The notes below the pieces were generated by a model. That model was not told the DNA's origin. It did not search any database and saw nothing but the letters and a program-made list of their open reading frames with translations. 64,000 nt of DNA from assembly GCF_014698995.1 (NCBI RefSeq), contig NZ_JACWZZ010000002.1, positions 682,001-746,000 on the forward strand, read 5' to 3'. Below are positions 17,543-25,995 of the stretch, in pieces; positions within the stretch are counted from its first letter, which is position 1; each line of letters opens with the position of its first letter. A program made the position numbers and the translations under genes. Origin of the DNA: Hymenobacter duratus (GTDB lineage Bacteria > Bacteroidota > Bacteroidia > Cytophagales > Hymenobacteraceae).

Positions 17543-18310
17543 CTAGCGCCCCTCCCCCATCCACCACCAGCGGCGAGGACGGCGGGTGGAGGCCAGCTGG
17601 AACTTGAGCACGGCGTGCTGCTCGATATGGGCCAGGGCTTCCGCCACGGAGTCGGTGTAAGTGAGCAGCTCCAGATCGGGGGCCGCTACCATGCCCTGCG
17701 CTTCCATCAGGGCCAGCTGCGCCAGCAGCGGCTGCCAATAGTCGCGGCCTACCAGCACTATCGGGAAGCTCTGAATCTTGCGGGTCTGGATAAGCGTCAG
17801 GGCTTCGAACAGCTCGTCCAGTGTGCCGATGCCCCCTGGCATGATGATAAAAGCATACGAATACTTGACCAGCAACACTTTGCGCACGAAGAAGTAGCGA
17901 CAGGCCAGCCACGTATCCAGGTAGGCGTTGGGCTGCTGCTCCTGGGGCAGCTCAATGTTGCAGCCAACCGACGGCCCACCGGCTTCACGGGCGCCGCGGT
18001 TGGCAGCCTCCATAATGCCCGGCCCGCCCCCGGTCAGCACCGTAAAGCCCTGCCGGCTCAGGCCCGCTCCCAGCTGCCGGGCCAACTCGTAGTAGGGGGA
18101 GCCGGCCGCCACCCGCGCTGACCCAAACACCGATACGCAAGGCCCCACGAAGTGCAACACCCGGAATCCGCGCAGAAACTCCCGCAGCACCGTCGCCAGA
18201 AAGCGCAGCTCACTGCGCCGGCTGCGCGGCCCGGCCAGAAACCGCCGCTCGGCCCGCCCGCCGTTGCGGGCAGCCGCCGGTTCCGGCGCAGGAGTACCAA
18301 AATCAGCCAT
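17543..18310 (-). CDS. LOG-family protein (TIGR00730, nucleotide 5'-monophosphate phosphoribohydrolase-like)
   Basis: A 255-residue protein with both LOG signatures: GGGPGIMEA (94-102) and PGGIGTLDE (158-166), the catalytic Arg/Glu region of cytokinin-activating phosphoribohydrolases. In bacteria these enzymes remove ribose 5-phosphate from nucleotides, and physiological roles are varied. The N-terminal 45 residues are basic and variable. The C-terminal tail is Arg- and Trp-rich (RRPRRWWWMGEGR), which is unusual and may be a lineage-specific extension. It is 62 bp from the neighbouring DUF6544-like gene, so an operon of several minus-strand genes is possible. Confidence 0.93.
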   Translation of the reverse strand: MADFGTPAPEPAAARNGGRAERRFLAGPRSRRSELRFLATVLREFLRGFRVLHFVGPCVSVFGSARVAAGSPYYELARQLGAGLSRQGFTVLTGGGPGIMEAANRGAREAGGPSVGCNIELPQEQQPNAYLDTWLACRYFFVRKVLLVKYSYAFIIMPGGIGTLDELFEALTLIQTRKIQSFPIVLVGRDYWQPLLAQLALMEAQGMVAAPDLELLTYTDSVAEALAHIEQHAVLKFQLASTRRPRRWWWMGEGR

Positions 18311-18372
18311 GAGGAAGACAGAGTAAAAAAGCAGGCGGAGAATCCGATGAGATTAGGCAGCTATTGCCCTGG

Positions 18373-19203
18373 TCAGTAGGGCGCCAGCGGAGCGTACTCA
18401 AGCTCCTGCACTGTGAAGCGCGCATACGGGCATTGCCGGCCATCCTGCACCCACAGCGCTTCAAGCTGCATAGGCACCCGCACGCCCAGCATCTTCCGGT
18501 AGTGGCTGAACCGACCGATCCAGGGCAGCAGGCGCGTTTCCCCTTGGTAGCGCTCCGTTTCGCACTGTGCTATTTCGTGCCGGGCATTGAAGCGCACCAG
18601 GTAGTGTACCGTCTGGCTGCCGTGCGTGAGCGAGAGGCAGGCCGAGTCCTCATCCACCGCCGACCATTGTACCTGCCGCGAAGGCAGCAGCGCCGTAGGA
18701 AGCCAGGTGCTTTCGCCCAGCCAGCGGAGCAGCTCCCCTTGGTCGTACGTGGGGCCGGCTCCGCATAGTATCGGCACGGCACCCAGCAGACGCACGCCAA
18801 GGTGGCCATGGCCACGCACATACGAGTCGCGGGCCGTAAACCAGCAGGTAGTACCCTGCCAGATAAAGCCCGGCGGGTCGGCCACCAGATATTCCTCTCC
18901 TTCGATGGCGCTCCAGCTCTGCCGCAGGTCGGGTTTGAACTGCCCGGTATGCCGCAGACGCACCCCTCGCAAATAGCGCTGGCCATTGGGCAGCACCCGG
19001 CGGAAGTAGCGCTGAACCGGAGCCGGCAACCCCACCAGCTGGGCTTCGTGGTAGGTTTGCCCTGTCACATCAGTGGAGCCGGCAAACAGTGCCTGCACAC
19101 TACGGCGCAGCTGCCGGGCGGCCAGCCACCTGGCTGTGGCCACAGCGGCAGCTGCCGTAGCCAGCGCGGCACAGGCTCGCAGAAGTAGGGTGGCACGGCT
19201 CAT
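18373..19203 (-). CDS. DUF6544-like protein of unknown function
   Basis: Starting at ATG 19203 the protein has 276 residues. A hydrophobic N-terminal segment with small residues (RACAALATAAAAVATARWLAAR) is probably a membrane anchor. The body includes VGLPAPVQRYFRRVLPNGQ, VRLRHTGQFKP and YLVADPPGFIWQGT, a pattern I associate with DUF6544 (also called DUF6920) proteins. Function is unknown. The longer frame to 19287 adds 28 residues without conserved character. The gene reads in the same direction as the LOG gene downstream. Confidence 0.8.
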   Translation of the reverse strand: MSRATLLLRACAALATAAAAVATARWLAARQLRRSVQALFAGSTDVTGQTYHEAQLVGLPAPVQRYFRRVLPNGQRYLRGVRLRHTGQFKPDLRQSWSAIEGEEYLVADPPGFIWQGTTCWFTARDSYVRGHGHLGVRLLGAVPILCGAGPTYDQGELLRWLGESTWLPTALLPSRQVQWSAVDEDSACLSLTHGSQTVHYLVRFNARHEIAQCETERYQGETRLLPWIGRFSHYRKMLGVRVPMQLEALWVQDGRQCPYARFTVQELEYAPLAPY

Positions 19204-19378
19204 GAGAAGCAGAGTGTAGCTGGAAAAACCGTGGAAGCAACTGCGCTTGCCGGTGAGCAGCCCCAGCCAGCAGCCCGGCCCAGGCATGGCACCACAACGA
19301 GAAGACAGTCAACGGCTTTCACACTTTACATTGAAACAGGTTGAACCATTCCCGATGGCTCCGCAAAGGCTGGCGCCC

Positions 19379-20794
19379 TCATATCCCTTCAAACAGACGG
19401 ACACTTTCCAGGTAATCCGGCACCACCACATTGGCCCAGCCCTGCTCTGTGCGTAGCGTGGAAGCCAGCGCGCTGGCCGCTTCCGGCTCGCCATGCACCA
19501 CGAAGGTGCGCTTGGGCGGCTGGCGGAAATTGCCCAGCCAGCGCAGCAGCTCCTGGCGGTCAGCGTGGGCCGAGAACCCATCAAGATGCTCCAGGTGGCA
19601 ATGCACGGGCACCATTTCGCCAAACATTTTGACCGCCGTTTCGCCGTCCTGCAGGCGGCGGCCGCGGGTGCCCTCGGCTTGGTAGCCAATGAGCAGCAGC
19701 GTATCCTGGGCGCGGGAAAGGCGGTGATACAGGTGATGGATGATGCGCCCGCCGGTGCACATCCCGCTGGCCGAGATGATGATGGCCCGCCCGGCTTTGT
19801 CATTCAGGGCCTTCGAGTCCGAGGCTTCGGTGATGAAGCGCAGGCCGGGGAAGTCCAGCACGTTGCCGTGGCCCAGGCGGTGGGCCGCCGGATGACGTGG
19901 ATACAGGTCCGACACCCGAATACCCATGGGGCTGTCTACGTAGACCGGCACTGCGGGCACGCGGCCCTCGGCGCGCAGCTTCTTGAGGTAGTAGAGCACC
20001 GTTTGGGTGCGGCCCACCGCAAACGCCGCTATCAGCAGTACGCCACCTCGGTCCATGGCATCGTTCACTACGTGCGCCAGTTCGGCTTCGGGGTCTTCGA
20101 TGCGCGTCTCCCGGTTGCCGTACGTAGATTCCACCAGCAGGACATCGGCCTGCGTAATGGCGGCCGGATCGTGCATGACCGGGTTGTTGTAGCGCCCCAG
20201 GTCGCCGCTGAATACCAGCTGCTTCCGCTGCGTGCTGCCCTGCACGGTCAGCTCGGCCATGGCCGAACCCAGAATGTGGCCCGCCTCGCGGAAGGTGAGC
20301 GTCAGGGTGCCATCGAGAAAGGTCAGCGGAGCATCGTAGGCCACGCTTTCCACCAATGGAAGCACCTGCAGCACATCGGCCTGGGTGTAGAGTGGCTGAG
20401 CGGGATGGTGCTTGGAGTAGCCTTTGGCGTTGGCGAAGGCCGCTTCCTCTTCCTGCAGCTTGGCAGAGTCAAGCAGCATAATGCTGAGCAGGTCGGCGGT
20501 GGGCTCCGTGCAGAATATACGCCCCCGAAACCCGTCGCGCACCAGCTTGGGCAGGTAGCCGCTGTGGTCGATGTGGGCATGGGTAAGCACTACGGCCGCC
20601 AGCTCGGCCGGGTCGAAAGGCAGACTTTCGCGGTTGCGGAGGCGCAGCTCCTTCAGGCCCTGAAACAAGCCGCAGTCGATGAGCACCTGGTGCCGGCTGG
20701 CCACCGGGCCGGCCGCATCTTCTTCGAGCGTGAGCAGGTACTTGGAGCCCGTTACGCAGTGGGCGGCGCCGAGAAATTGCAGACTGACATCCAT
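19379..20794 (-). CDS. MBL-fold beta-CASP ribonuclease/exonuclease-like protein
   Basis: A 471-residue metallo-beta-lactamase fold protein. The zinc motif is HAHIDH (His72, His74, Asp76, His77), and the beta-CASP insertion is marked by SGMCTGGRIIHHL and SAHADR with HGEP near the C-terminus. This matches the CPSF73/YSH1-type group, which act as RNA endonucleases or 5' exonucleases. In Bacteroidota such genes are usually called MBL-fold metallo-hydrolases with RNA specificity. The likely promoter contains an operator-like 14-bp palindrome at 20810-20823, so expression may be regulated. Confidence 0.93.
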   Translation of the reverse strand: MDVSLQFLGAAHCVTGSKYLLTLEEDAAGPVASRHQVLIDCGLFQGLKELRLRNRESLPFDPAELAAVVLTHAHIDHSGYLPKLVRDGFRGRIFCTEPTADLLSIMLLDSAKLQEEEAAFANAKGYSKHHPAQPLYTQADVLQVLPLVESVAYDAPLTFLDGTLTLTFREAGHILGSAMAELTVQGSTQRKQLVFSGDLGRYNNPVMHDPAAITQADVLLVESTYGNRETRIEDPEAELAHVVNDAMDRGGVLLIAAFAVGRTQTVLYYLKKLRAEGRVPAVPVYVDSPMGIRVSDLYPRHPAAHRLGHGNVLDFPGLRFITEASDSKALNDKAGRAIIISASGMCTGGRIIHHLYHRLSRAQDTLLLIGYQAEGTRGRRLQDGETAVKMFGEMVPVHCHLEHLDGFSAHADRQELLRWLGNFRQPPKRTFVVHGEPEAASALASTLRTEQGWANVVVPDYLESVRLFEGI

Positions 20795-20809
20795 GGGGCA
20801 AGTGACCAG

Positions 20810-20828
20810 GGTGAAATTTCACCAAGGT
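20810..20828 (-). promoter_or_regulatory. Putative promoter and palindromic operator of beta-CASP gene
   Basis: On the minus strand TAACCTTG (20821-20828) has one mismatch to TAnnTTTG. It overlaps the perfect 14-bp palindrome GGTGAAATTTCACC (20810-20823), which would cover the transcription start. The regulator is unknown. Confidence 0.5.
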
Positions 20829-21029
20829 TAGCCAGCCTTTGCGCGACTTGCCATGACAAAAGTCAGCCGTCCTGCTAACATTTAAACGCAAGCACAAGCA
20901 GCATCTGCTATGGGCCCTGAGAGGCAGCCCGCCGGCCTCGGCCAGCAAGCGCCCGACGAGAATATTGTATGGCAGGTATAGCGCAGTCCGGGGCCCGTTC
21001 CGTTGATGCGCGACTACCGCTGCCGCCTG

Positions 21030-22064
21030 CTACGAGAGTGCCAGCACGGGAGCCGGCGCGGCGTACAGCTCGCCTGCTTTTTCGTGTACCAGCCCAAACG
21101 GCTCGTCGCGCACAATCAGCAGCCCGTCCAGGTCGCAGATCTGGGCCAGGCCGCTTACCTGCAGCGCCGACCAGATACCCAGCGAGGTTTCGACCATGCA
21201 GCCCACCATCGTTTGCAGGCCATGCGCCTGGGTTTCGCGCAGAATGCGCAGGCCGTTGCGGTAGCCGCCGGCTTTCATAAGTTTCATGTTCACGCCGTGA
21301 AACTGCCGGGCAATGTCGCTGAAATCCGCCTCGTCCGTCACGGATTCGTCGGCGAAAAGCGGCCACGGCGTGCGGGGGTGCAGGTAGCGGTAGGCCTCGG
21401 CATGGGCGGCAGGCAGCGGCTGCTCCAGCAGGCGCACCCGCAGGCCGGGCAGCGCGGCGGTACGCTCCACAAACTGCAGCAGCTCGTCCGGGTCCTGCCA
21501 CGCTTCGTTGCCATCAATGATGAGCGGCCGGCCGGGCAGCACGCTGGTAACTTCGCGCAGCAGATCGTAGCCGGCTTCTTTGTTCACCTTTATCTTGAGC
21601 AGCGCGAAGCGCCCCATGTCCTGCGCGCGCAGAAACTCCGCCACCTCACCGGGCGCCATGATGGGCAGCGTGAAGGCCGTGGGAACAACGGCCGCCGGCG
21701 CGGGCGCGCCCAGCCACTGCCACACCGGCAGCCCGGCCTGCGCCGCCTCGTAGTGCACCCACGCCGACTCCAGCGCAAACCGCAGGGCGTGAGCGGGCTG
21801 CCGGGCCTCCAGAAACTCCTGCAGCTCTTCTTCGGTCCGGATTCTACCCAGGCCGGCCTGTTGCAACGCCTCAAACTCCGCCTGCAGCCCCTGCGGTGTT
21901 TCGCCGTAGCGGATGTTGGGGGCGGCCTCACCAAAACCAGCTATGCTGGCCTTGGGGCCGCGCACCTGCACCAGCAGGTTGGTTTTGGCAGTGGAGGCGT
22001 TGCGGGAGATTTTCCAGGTGAAGCGAAGCGGCAGCTCGAGCGTAGACAGGGTCCAGGTGGGCAT
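21030..22064 (-). CDS. Dipeptide epimerase (enolase superfamily, L-Ala-D/L-Glu epimerase type)
   Basis: Starting at ATG 22064 the protein has 344 residues (GTG 22073 is an alternative). Enolase-superfamily hallmarks are present: the catalytic KIK in LLKIKVN, metal ligands in IDGNEAW, LEQPL and ADESV, and the second catalytic lysine in NMKLMKAGG. The closing GCMVETSLG is typical of dipeptide epimerases related to muconate cycloisomerase. They epimerise L-Ala-D-Glu during recycling of peptidoglycan peptides in the cytoplasm. It is divergent from a dicarboxylate-type symporter gene 102 bp away. That carrier might bring in substrates, but the link is speculative. Confidence 0.9.
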   Translation of the reverse strand: MPTWTLSTLELPLRFTWKISRNASTAKTNLLVQVRGPKASIAGFGEAAPNIRYGETPQGLQAEFEALQQAGLGRIRTEEELQEFLEARQPAHALRFALESAWVHYEAAQAGLPVWQWLGAPAPAAVVPTAFTLPIMAPGEVAEFLRAQDMGRFALLKIKVNKEAGYDLLREVTSVLPGRPLIIDGNEAWQDPDELLQFVERTAALPGLRVRLLEQPLPAAHAEAYRYLHPRTPWPLFADESVTDEADFSDIARQFHGVNMKLMKAGGYRNGLRILRETQAHGLQTMVGCMVETSLGIWSALQVSGLAQICDLDGLLIVRDEPFGLVHEKAGELYAAPAPVLALS

Positions 22065-22119
22065 GGGAGGCACAAAAACGGGTGGCGAGCCAAAAAACGG
22101 ACAACGAAACCCAAAAACC

Positions 22120-22127
22120 TATCTTTG
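22120..22127 (+). promoter_or_regulatory. Promoter -7 element of the SDF symporter gene
   Basis: TATCTTTG is a perfect match to TAnnTTTG and lies 39 bp upstream of the ATG at 22167. It also shows that the much longer open frame from 21003 is not the gene start. Confidence 0.65.
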
Positions 22128-22166
22128 CTGGCATTCCCCCATTTCTTTTCCCCCTTGCTGCCGCGC

Positions 22167-23588
22167 ATGAAGTTCTCGCGACTCGTTCCTGTTGTTTTGC
22201 TGCTGGCCGTAGTGGCTGTGCTGCTTACCGTTCTGGCTGCCTATGGCATTGGCGGCATCAGCCCCGCCGTAGCGCAGGCTGCCCGCTGGCTTTTCTTGGC
22301 GGCTTTTGTGGCCTACGCCACCCAGCGCCGCTCCCTCACCTTCTGGATTGTGGTGAGCATGTTCGTCGGAGCCGAAATCGGCAACGACTACCCGGCCTTT
22401 GCCATCAACCTCAAAGTCCTTAGCGACGCCTTTCTGCGCCTCGTGAAGACCATCATTGCGCCGCTCGTATTCGGGACGCTGGTAGTGGGCATTGCTGGCC
22501 ACGCCAACCTCAAGCAGGTGGGCAAAATGGGCCTCAAGGCACTGGTCTACTTCGAAATCGTCACCACGTTTGCCCTGTTCATCGGGCTGGCGGCCATCAA
22601 CCTGACCAAAGCCGGTGTGGGCATCAGCCAGAACGGCGTGGATGCCAATGCCGAGAAGCTGCAGGCCGTGGAGCAAAGCACCTCCGACATCATCCTGCAC
22701 ATCTTCCCCGAAAACATTGCCAAATCCATTGCCGAAGGGCAAGTGCTACAGGTAGTCGTGTTTGCCATCATCTTCGCCATCGGGCTGGCTATGGTGCACC
22801 AGAAGCACCGCCGCCCCATGCTGGAGTGGGCCGAAAGCCTGTCGGAGGTGATGTTCAAGTTCACCAATGTGGTTATGTTCTTCGCGCCACTGGGCGTGGG
22901 TGGGGCCTTGGCCTACACGGTCGGCAAAATGGGCTTTGCCCCGCTGCTGAACGCATTCCAGTTGCTGCTCACGCTGTACGCGGCGCTGCTCGTGTTCCTG
23001 CTGGTGGTACTGCTGCCCATTGCCTTTATTGCCCGCATTCCGGTAAAACGCTTCATCAAGGCTATTGCCGAGCCCGTGAGCATTGCCTTCGCCACTACGT
23101 CCTCGGAAGCCGCGCTGCCCCGCGCCATGGAAGCCATGGAAGGACTTGGCGTACCGCGCCGGGTCGTGGCCTTCGTGATGCCGACCGGCTACTCCTTCAA
23201 CCTCGATGGCACCACGCTCTACCTGTCGCTGGCCGCGGTGTTCGTGGCGCAGGCCGCCGGCATCGACCTGTCGTTCGGGCAGCAGCTGATTATGGTGTTT
23301 ACCCTGATGCTGACCTCAAAAGGTGTGGCCGGTGTGCCGCGCGCGTCGCTCGTGATTCTGCTGGCTACGGTGGCCTCGTTCAACCTGCCGGCCTGGCCGG
23401 TCTTCATCATCCTCGGTATTGATGCGCTGATGGACATGGCCCGGACGGCCGTCAACGTCATCGGCAACTGCCTAGCGACGGCCGTGGTGGCCCGCTGGGA
23501 AGGCGAGTTCATCGACAACTATGTAGCTCCCGACCCGGTAGACGACCTGGCGGAAGCCGATAGCGCGCTGGCGCAGCATACACACTAG
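22167..23588 (+). CDS. Dicarboxylate/amino-acid:cation symporter (SDF family, GltP/DctA-like)
   Basis: A 473-residue integral membrane protein with repeated hydrophobic helices and the SDF signature PTGYSFNLDGTTLY near residue 335, which forms part of the substrate and sodium site. The conserved DMARTAVNVIGNCLATAVV segment lies near the C-terminus. The family imports glutamate, aspartate or C4-dicarboxylates with sodium or protons. The start at 22167 follows a perfect promoter element, and the transcript ends at the terminator at 23619, so it is likely monocistronic. The insert GVDANAEKLQAVEQSTSDI may be an extracytoplasmic loop. Confidence 0.95.
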   Translation: MKFSRLVPVVLLLAVVAVLLTVLAAYGIGGISPAVAQAARWLFLAAFVAYATQRRSLTFWIVVSMFVGAEIGNDYPAFAINLKVLSDAFLRLVKTIIAPLVFGTLVVGIAGHANLKQVGKMGLKALVYFEIVTTFALFIGLAAINLTKAGVGISQNGVDANAEKLQAVEQSTSDIILHIFPENIAKSIAEGQVLQVVVFAIIFAIGLAMVHQKHRRPMLEWAESLSEVMFKFTNVVMFFAPLGVGGALAYTVGKMGFAPLLNAFQLLLTLYAALLVFLLVVLLPIAFIARIPVKRFIKAIAEPVSIAFATTSSEAALPRAMEAMEGLGVPRRVVAFVMPTGYSFNLDGTTLYLSLAAVFVAQAAGIDLSFGQQLIMVFTLMLTSKGVAGVPRASLVILLATVASFNLPAWPVFIILGIDALMDMARTAVNVIGNCLATAVVARWEGEFIDNYVAPDPVDDLAEADSALAQHTH

Positions 23589-23618
23589 CACTTCATTCCC
23601 AGAATCTTAGCCGTATCA

Positions 23619-23650
23619 AGCCTCTCTCCTCACCGGAGAGAGGCTTTTTG
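23619..23650 (+). terminator. Intrinsic terminator after symporter gene
   Basis: Arms GCCTCTCTCC (23620-23629) and GGAGAGAGGC (23635-23644) with a 5-base loop and five T residues. The next 60 bp are conspicuously AT-rich (23658-23712) and hold TATTTTCG at 23683-23690, a near-consensus promoter element for the downstream lipoprotein. Confidence 0.9.
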
Positions 23651-23781
23651 TTTCCGGCAATAAAAACATTCATTATATTATATATTTTCGAATATTATTT
23701 ATATTAGCAGTGCAGATTTCATTGCATTACATCCTCTACATTCGGGGTTCCTAGCACCCAGTCCCATAAGCCGCCTGCCTT

Positions 23782-24426
23782 ATGCACAAGATGTTCCGCT
23801 TCTCTGTCCTGTTCCTGTTTGCCCTTGCTTTATTGGCAGGATGCAAATCCGCTGACCGTATCATGTTCCAGACGCCCAGCCAGCGCCTGAGCAGCCAGCT
23901 GCCGCCACTAGAAATTGAGGTGGACAATGGGGCGCTGGCGCAGACCGAAGGCGCCCTGCCCGAAGACCCGTTGCGCGTGTTCCGGCAGGAAGTGAGCCAG
24001 AACCTGATTGAGCCGACTGATAGTGCCCGTTTCGGCTATGCCAAGCTGCTGGTTACGCAGGCCGAAGTGAAGCGCACCGGCAAGTTTTTCCAGGGCGTGC
24101 AGTTGCTGACGATGATGATTCCCAGCCTGCTGGGCCTCCCGGTGGAGTACTACCGCACCAATCTGAAAGCCGAGGTGCAGATTCTCAATGCCCGGAGCGA
24201 GGTAATCGGCAGCTACGTGGGCACCGGCACCTCCAAAGTGCGCGTGGCCATGTACCACGGCTACTCGCAGGCTAATGCGCCCCGCCTCGCCGACGTGCAG
24301 GCCCTGCGCCTGGCCCTCGACCAGATTCGGCCCCAGCTGGAAGCCAATGCTGACACGCTACGCCAGCAGCTACTGGCAGCCGGCCCCATGGAAGCCACTG
24401 CTACCGGCACAGGCAGCGGGCAGTAG
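23782..24426 (+). CDS. Hypothetical lipoprotein
   Basis: A 214-residue protein with a strong lipoprotein signal (FALALLAGC, Cys21). The body has no domain I recognise. It contains a beta-rich middle (LEIEVDNGALAQ, LKAEVQILNARSEVIGSYVGTGTS) and an amphipathic segment (GVQLLTMMIPSLLGLPVEYY). The layout resembles small periplasmic lipoproteins that carry one alpha/beta domain, perhaps for interaction with other envelope proteins, but no function can be assigned. Its promoter is probably in the AT-rich stretch upstream. It ends at its own terminator, so it is likely monocistronic. Confidence 0.8.
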   Translation: MHKMFRFSVLFLFALALLAGCKSADRIMFQTPSQRLSSQLPPLEIEVDNGALAQTEGALPEDPLRVFRQEVSQNLIEPTDSARFGYAKLLVTQAEVKRTGKFFQGVQLLTMMIPSLLGLPVEYYRTNLKAEVQILNARSEVIGSYVGTGTSKVRVAMYHGYSQANAPRLADVQALRLALDQIRPQLEANADTLRQQLLAAGPMEATATGTGSGQ

Positions 24427-24452
24427 CGCCCCATCGACAGTTCTTATCCAAC

Positions 24453-24486
24453 GCTCCTTCCCAAGGCACCGGGAAGGAGCTTTTTG
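24453..24486 (+). terminator. Intrinsic terminator after lipoprotein gene
   Basis: Arms GCTCCTTCCC (24453-24462) and GGGAAGGAGC (24471-24480), 8-base loop, then five T residues. Confidence 0.92.
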
Positions 24487-24569
24487 TTTCAGCCGGCTTT
24501 CGGGTTGCGGGCGGCGCAACCTTTGCGGCAGTTGTTGCTACTTTGCCACGTCATTCATCTTGCTTTCCC

Positions 24570-25970
24570 ATGAAACACTCCTTGCAGCGCCTGTTGCTGG
24601 CTACCTGCCTGCTGGCGCCCCCGCTGGCGCAGGCACAGAATCCCGCTGGCCCCTCTGCGCCGGAAGCTCCGGCGGCTCGGCCAGTGGCTCCGGCCCCAGC
24701 CTTCCCCTACCCTATTCAGCAAAAGCAGCTTGCCAACGGCCTGAACGTGGTGACCGTACCCTTCGACTCGCCGGGCTTGGCTTCGTTCTTTCTGGTAGTG
24801 CGCGCCGGCTCGCGCGACGAAGTGGAGCCCGGCCACACTGGTTTTGCTCACTTCTTTGAGCACGTGATGTTTCGGGGCACCGATAAGTACTCGAAAGAGA
24901 AGTACAACGACGTGCTCAAAAGCATCGGGGCCTCAGCCAACGCCAATACGTCCTTGGACCGCACCGTGTACCACATGACCGGCAACGCGACCATGCTGGA
25001 GAAAATGTTTGAGGTGGAAGCCGACCGGTTTCAGTACCTGAAATATCCGGAGCACGAGTTTAAGGCCGAAGCTGGTGCCGTGAAGGGCGAATACACCAAG
25101 AACTCGGCCTCGCTCTATACCCAGCTCAACGAGAAAGTAGCCGACGCCGCCTTCGACAAGCATACCTACGAGCACACCACGATGGGCTTCTTCAAGGACG
25201 TCGTGGATATGCCTAATCAGTACCAGTACTCGCTCACGTTCTTCGACCGGTTTTACCGCCCCGAGTACACCACGCTGCTGGTAGTCGGCGACGTGAAAGC
25301 GGAAGAAGTGAACAAGCTGGCCGACAAATATTTTGCCTCCTGGAAGCGCGGCAGCTACAAACCGGCCATTCAGCCGGAGCCCGCCCAGACGGCCCCGCGC
25401 TACGTGCATATTCAGAACGCCAACTTTCCGCCGATGGTGAGCCTGAGCTACAAGGGCCCGGCTTTCTCCGACCAGAGCAAGGACCTGCCCGCGCTGGACG
25501 TGCTGACGACCATGCTCTTCGCCGAAAACTCGCCGCTTTATCAGCAGCTGGTAGTGAAGGAGCAGAAAGTGCGCTTCGTGGGTGGCTCACCCAACATGAC
25601 CCGGGACCCGTACCTGACCAGCATCCGGGCTTCGGTAGTGAAGGCCGAGGACATGCCGTATGTGAAAGAGCAGATTACGAAGGCGCTGGAAGACCTCAAA
25701 TCCAAGCCGATTGATGCCAAGCGCCTCGCCGACACCAAATCGGCGCTGAAATACGGCTTCCTGATGAGCCTCGACTCGCCCGACCAGATTGCCAACTCGC
25801 TGGCCGAGTTTATCTGGCTGACCGGCAACCCCGAGAGCCTGAACCGCTACTACGCGCTGTATGACCAGGTGACGCCCGCCGACATTCAGGCCGTGGCCAA
25901 AAAGTATTTCGTGCCCGAAGGCCTCACGGTAGGCACCATCGGGCCGGGCGCTACGGGCGGCGTGCAGTAA
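24570..25970 (+). CDS. M16-family zinc metallopeptidase, catalytic subunit
   Basis: Starting at ATG 24570 the protein has 466 residues with a signal peptide (LLATCLLAPPLAQAQ) and a Pro/Ala-rich linker. The inverted zinc motif is HFFEH (His94, Glu97, His98), and the third ligand is Glu174, exactly 76 residues downstream as the family expects. M16B enzymes work as pairs of an active and an inactive-type subunit that enclose oligopeptides in a chamber. The partner gene follows after 25 bp. Location should be the periplasm. The function is probably breakdown of signal or short peptides. The upstream frame from 24543 is not needed. Confidence 0.94.
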   Translation: MKHSLQRLLLATCLLAPPLAQAQNPAGPSAPEAPAARPVAPAPAFPYPIQQKQLANGLNVVTVPFDSPGLASFFLVVRAGSRDEVEPGHTGFAHFFEHVMFRGTDKYSKEKYNDVLKSIGASANANTSLDRTVYHMTGNATMLEKMFEVEADRFQYLKYPEHEFKAEAGAVKGEYTKNSASLYTQLNEKVADAAFDKHTYEHTTMGFFKDVVDMPNQYQYSLTFFDRFYRPEYTTLLVVGDVKAEEVNKLADKYFASWKRGSYKPAIQPEPAQTAPRYVHIQNANFPPMVSLSYKGPAFSDQSKDLPALDVLTTMLFAENSPLYQQLVVKEQKVRFVGGSPNMTRDPYLTSIRASVVKAEDMPYVKEQITKALEDLKSKPIDAKRLADTKSALKYGFLMSLDSPDQIANSLAEFIWLTGNPESLNRYYALYDQVTPADIQAVAKKYFVPEGLTVGTIGPGATGGVQ

Positions 25971-25995
25971 TCCTTCTCTTCTGATTTCTCTTCCA

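Noticed and set aside
21003..22166. N-terminal extension of the SDF symporter frame
   Set aside because: It covers the epimerase gene on the other strand and a perfect promoter element. The signal-like first helix begins at 22167.
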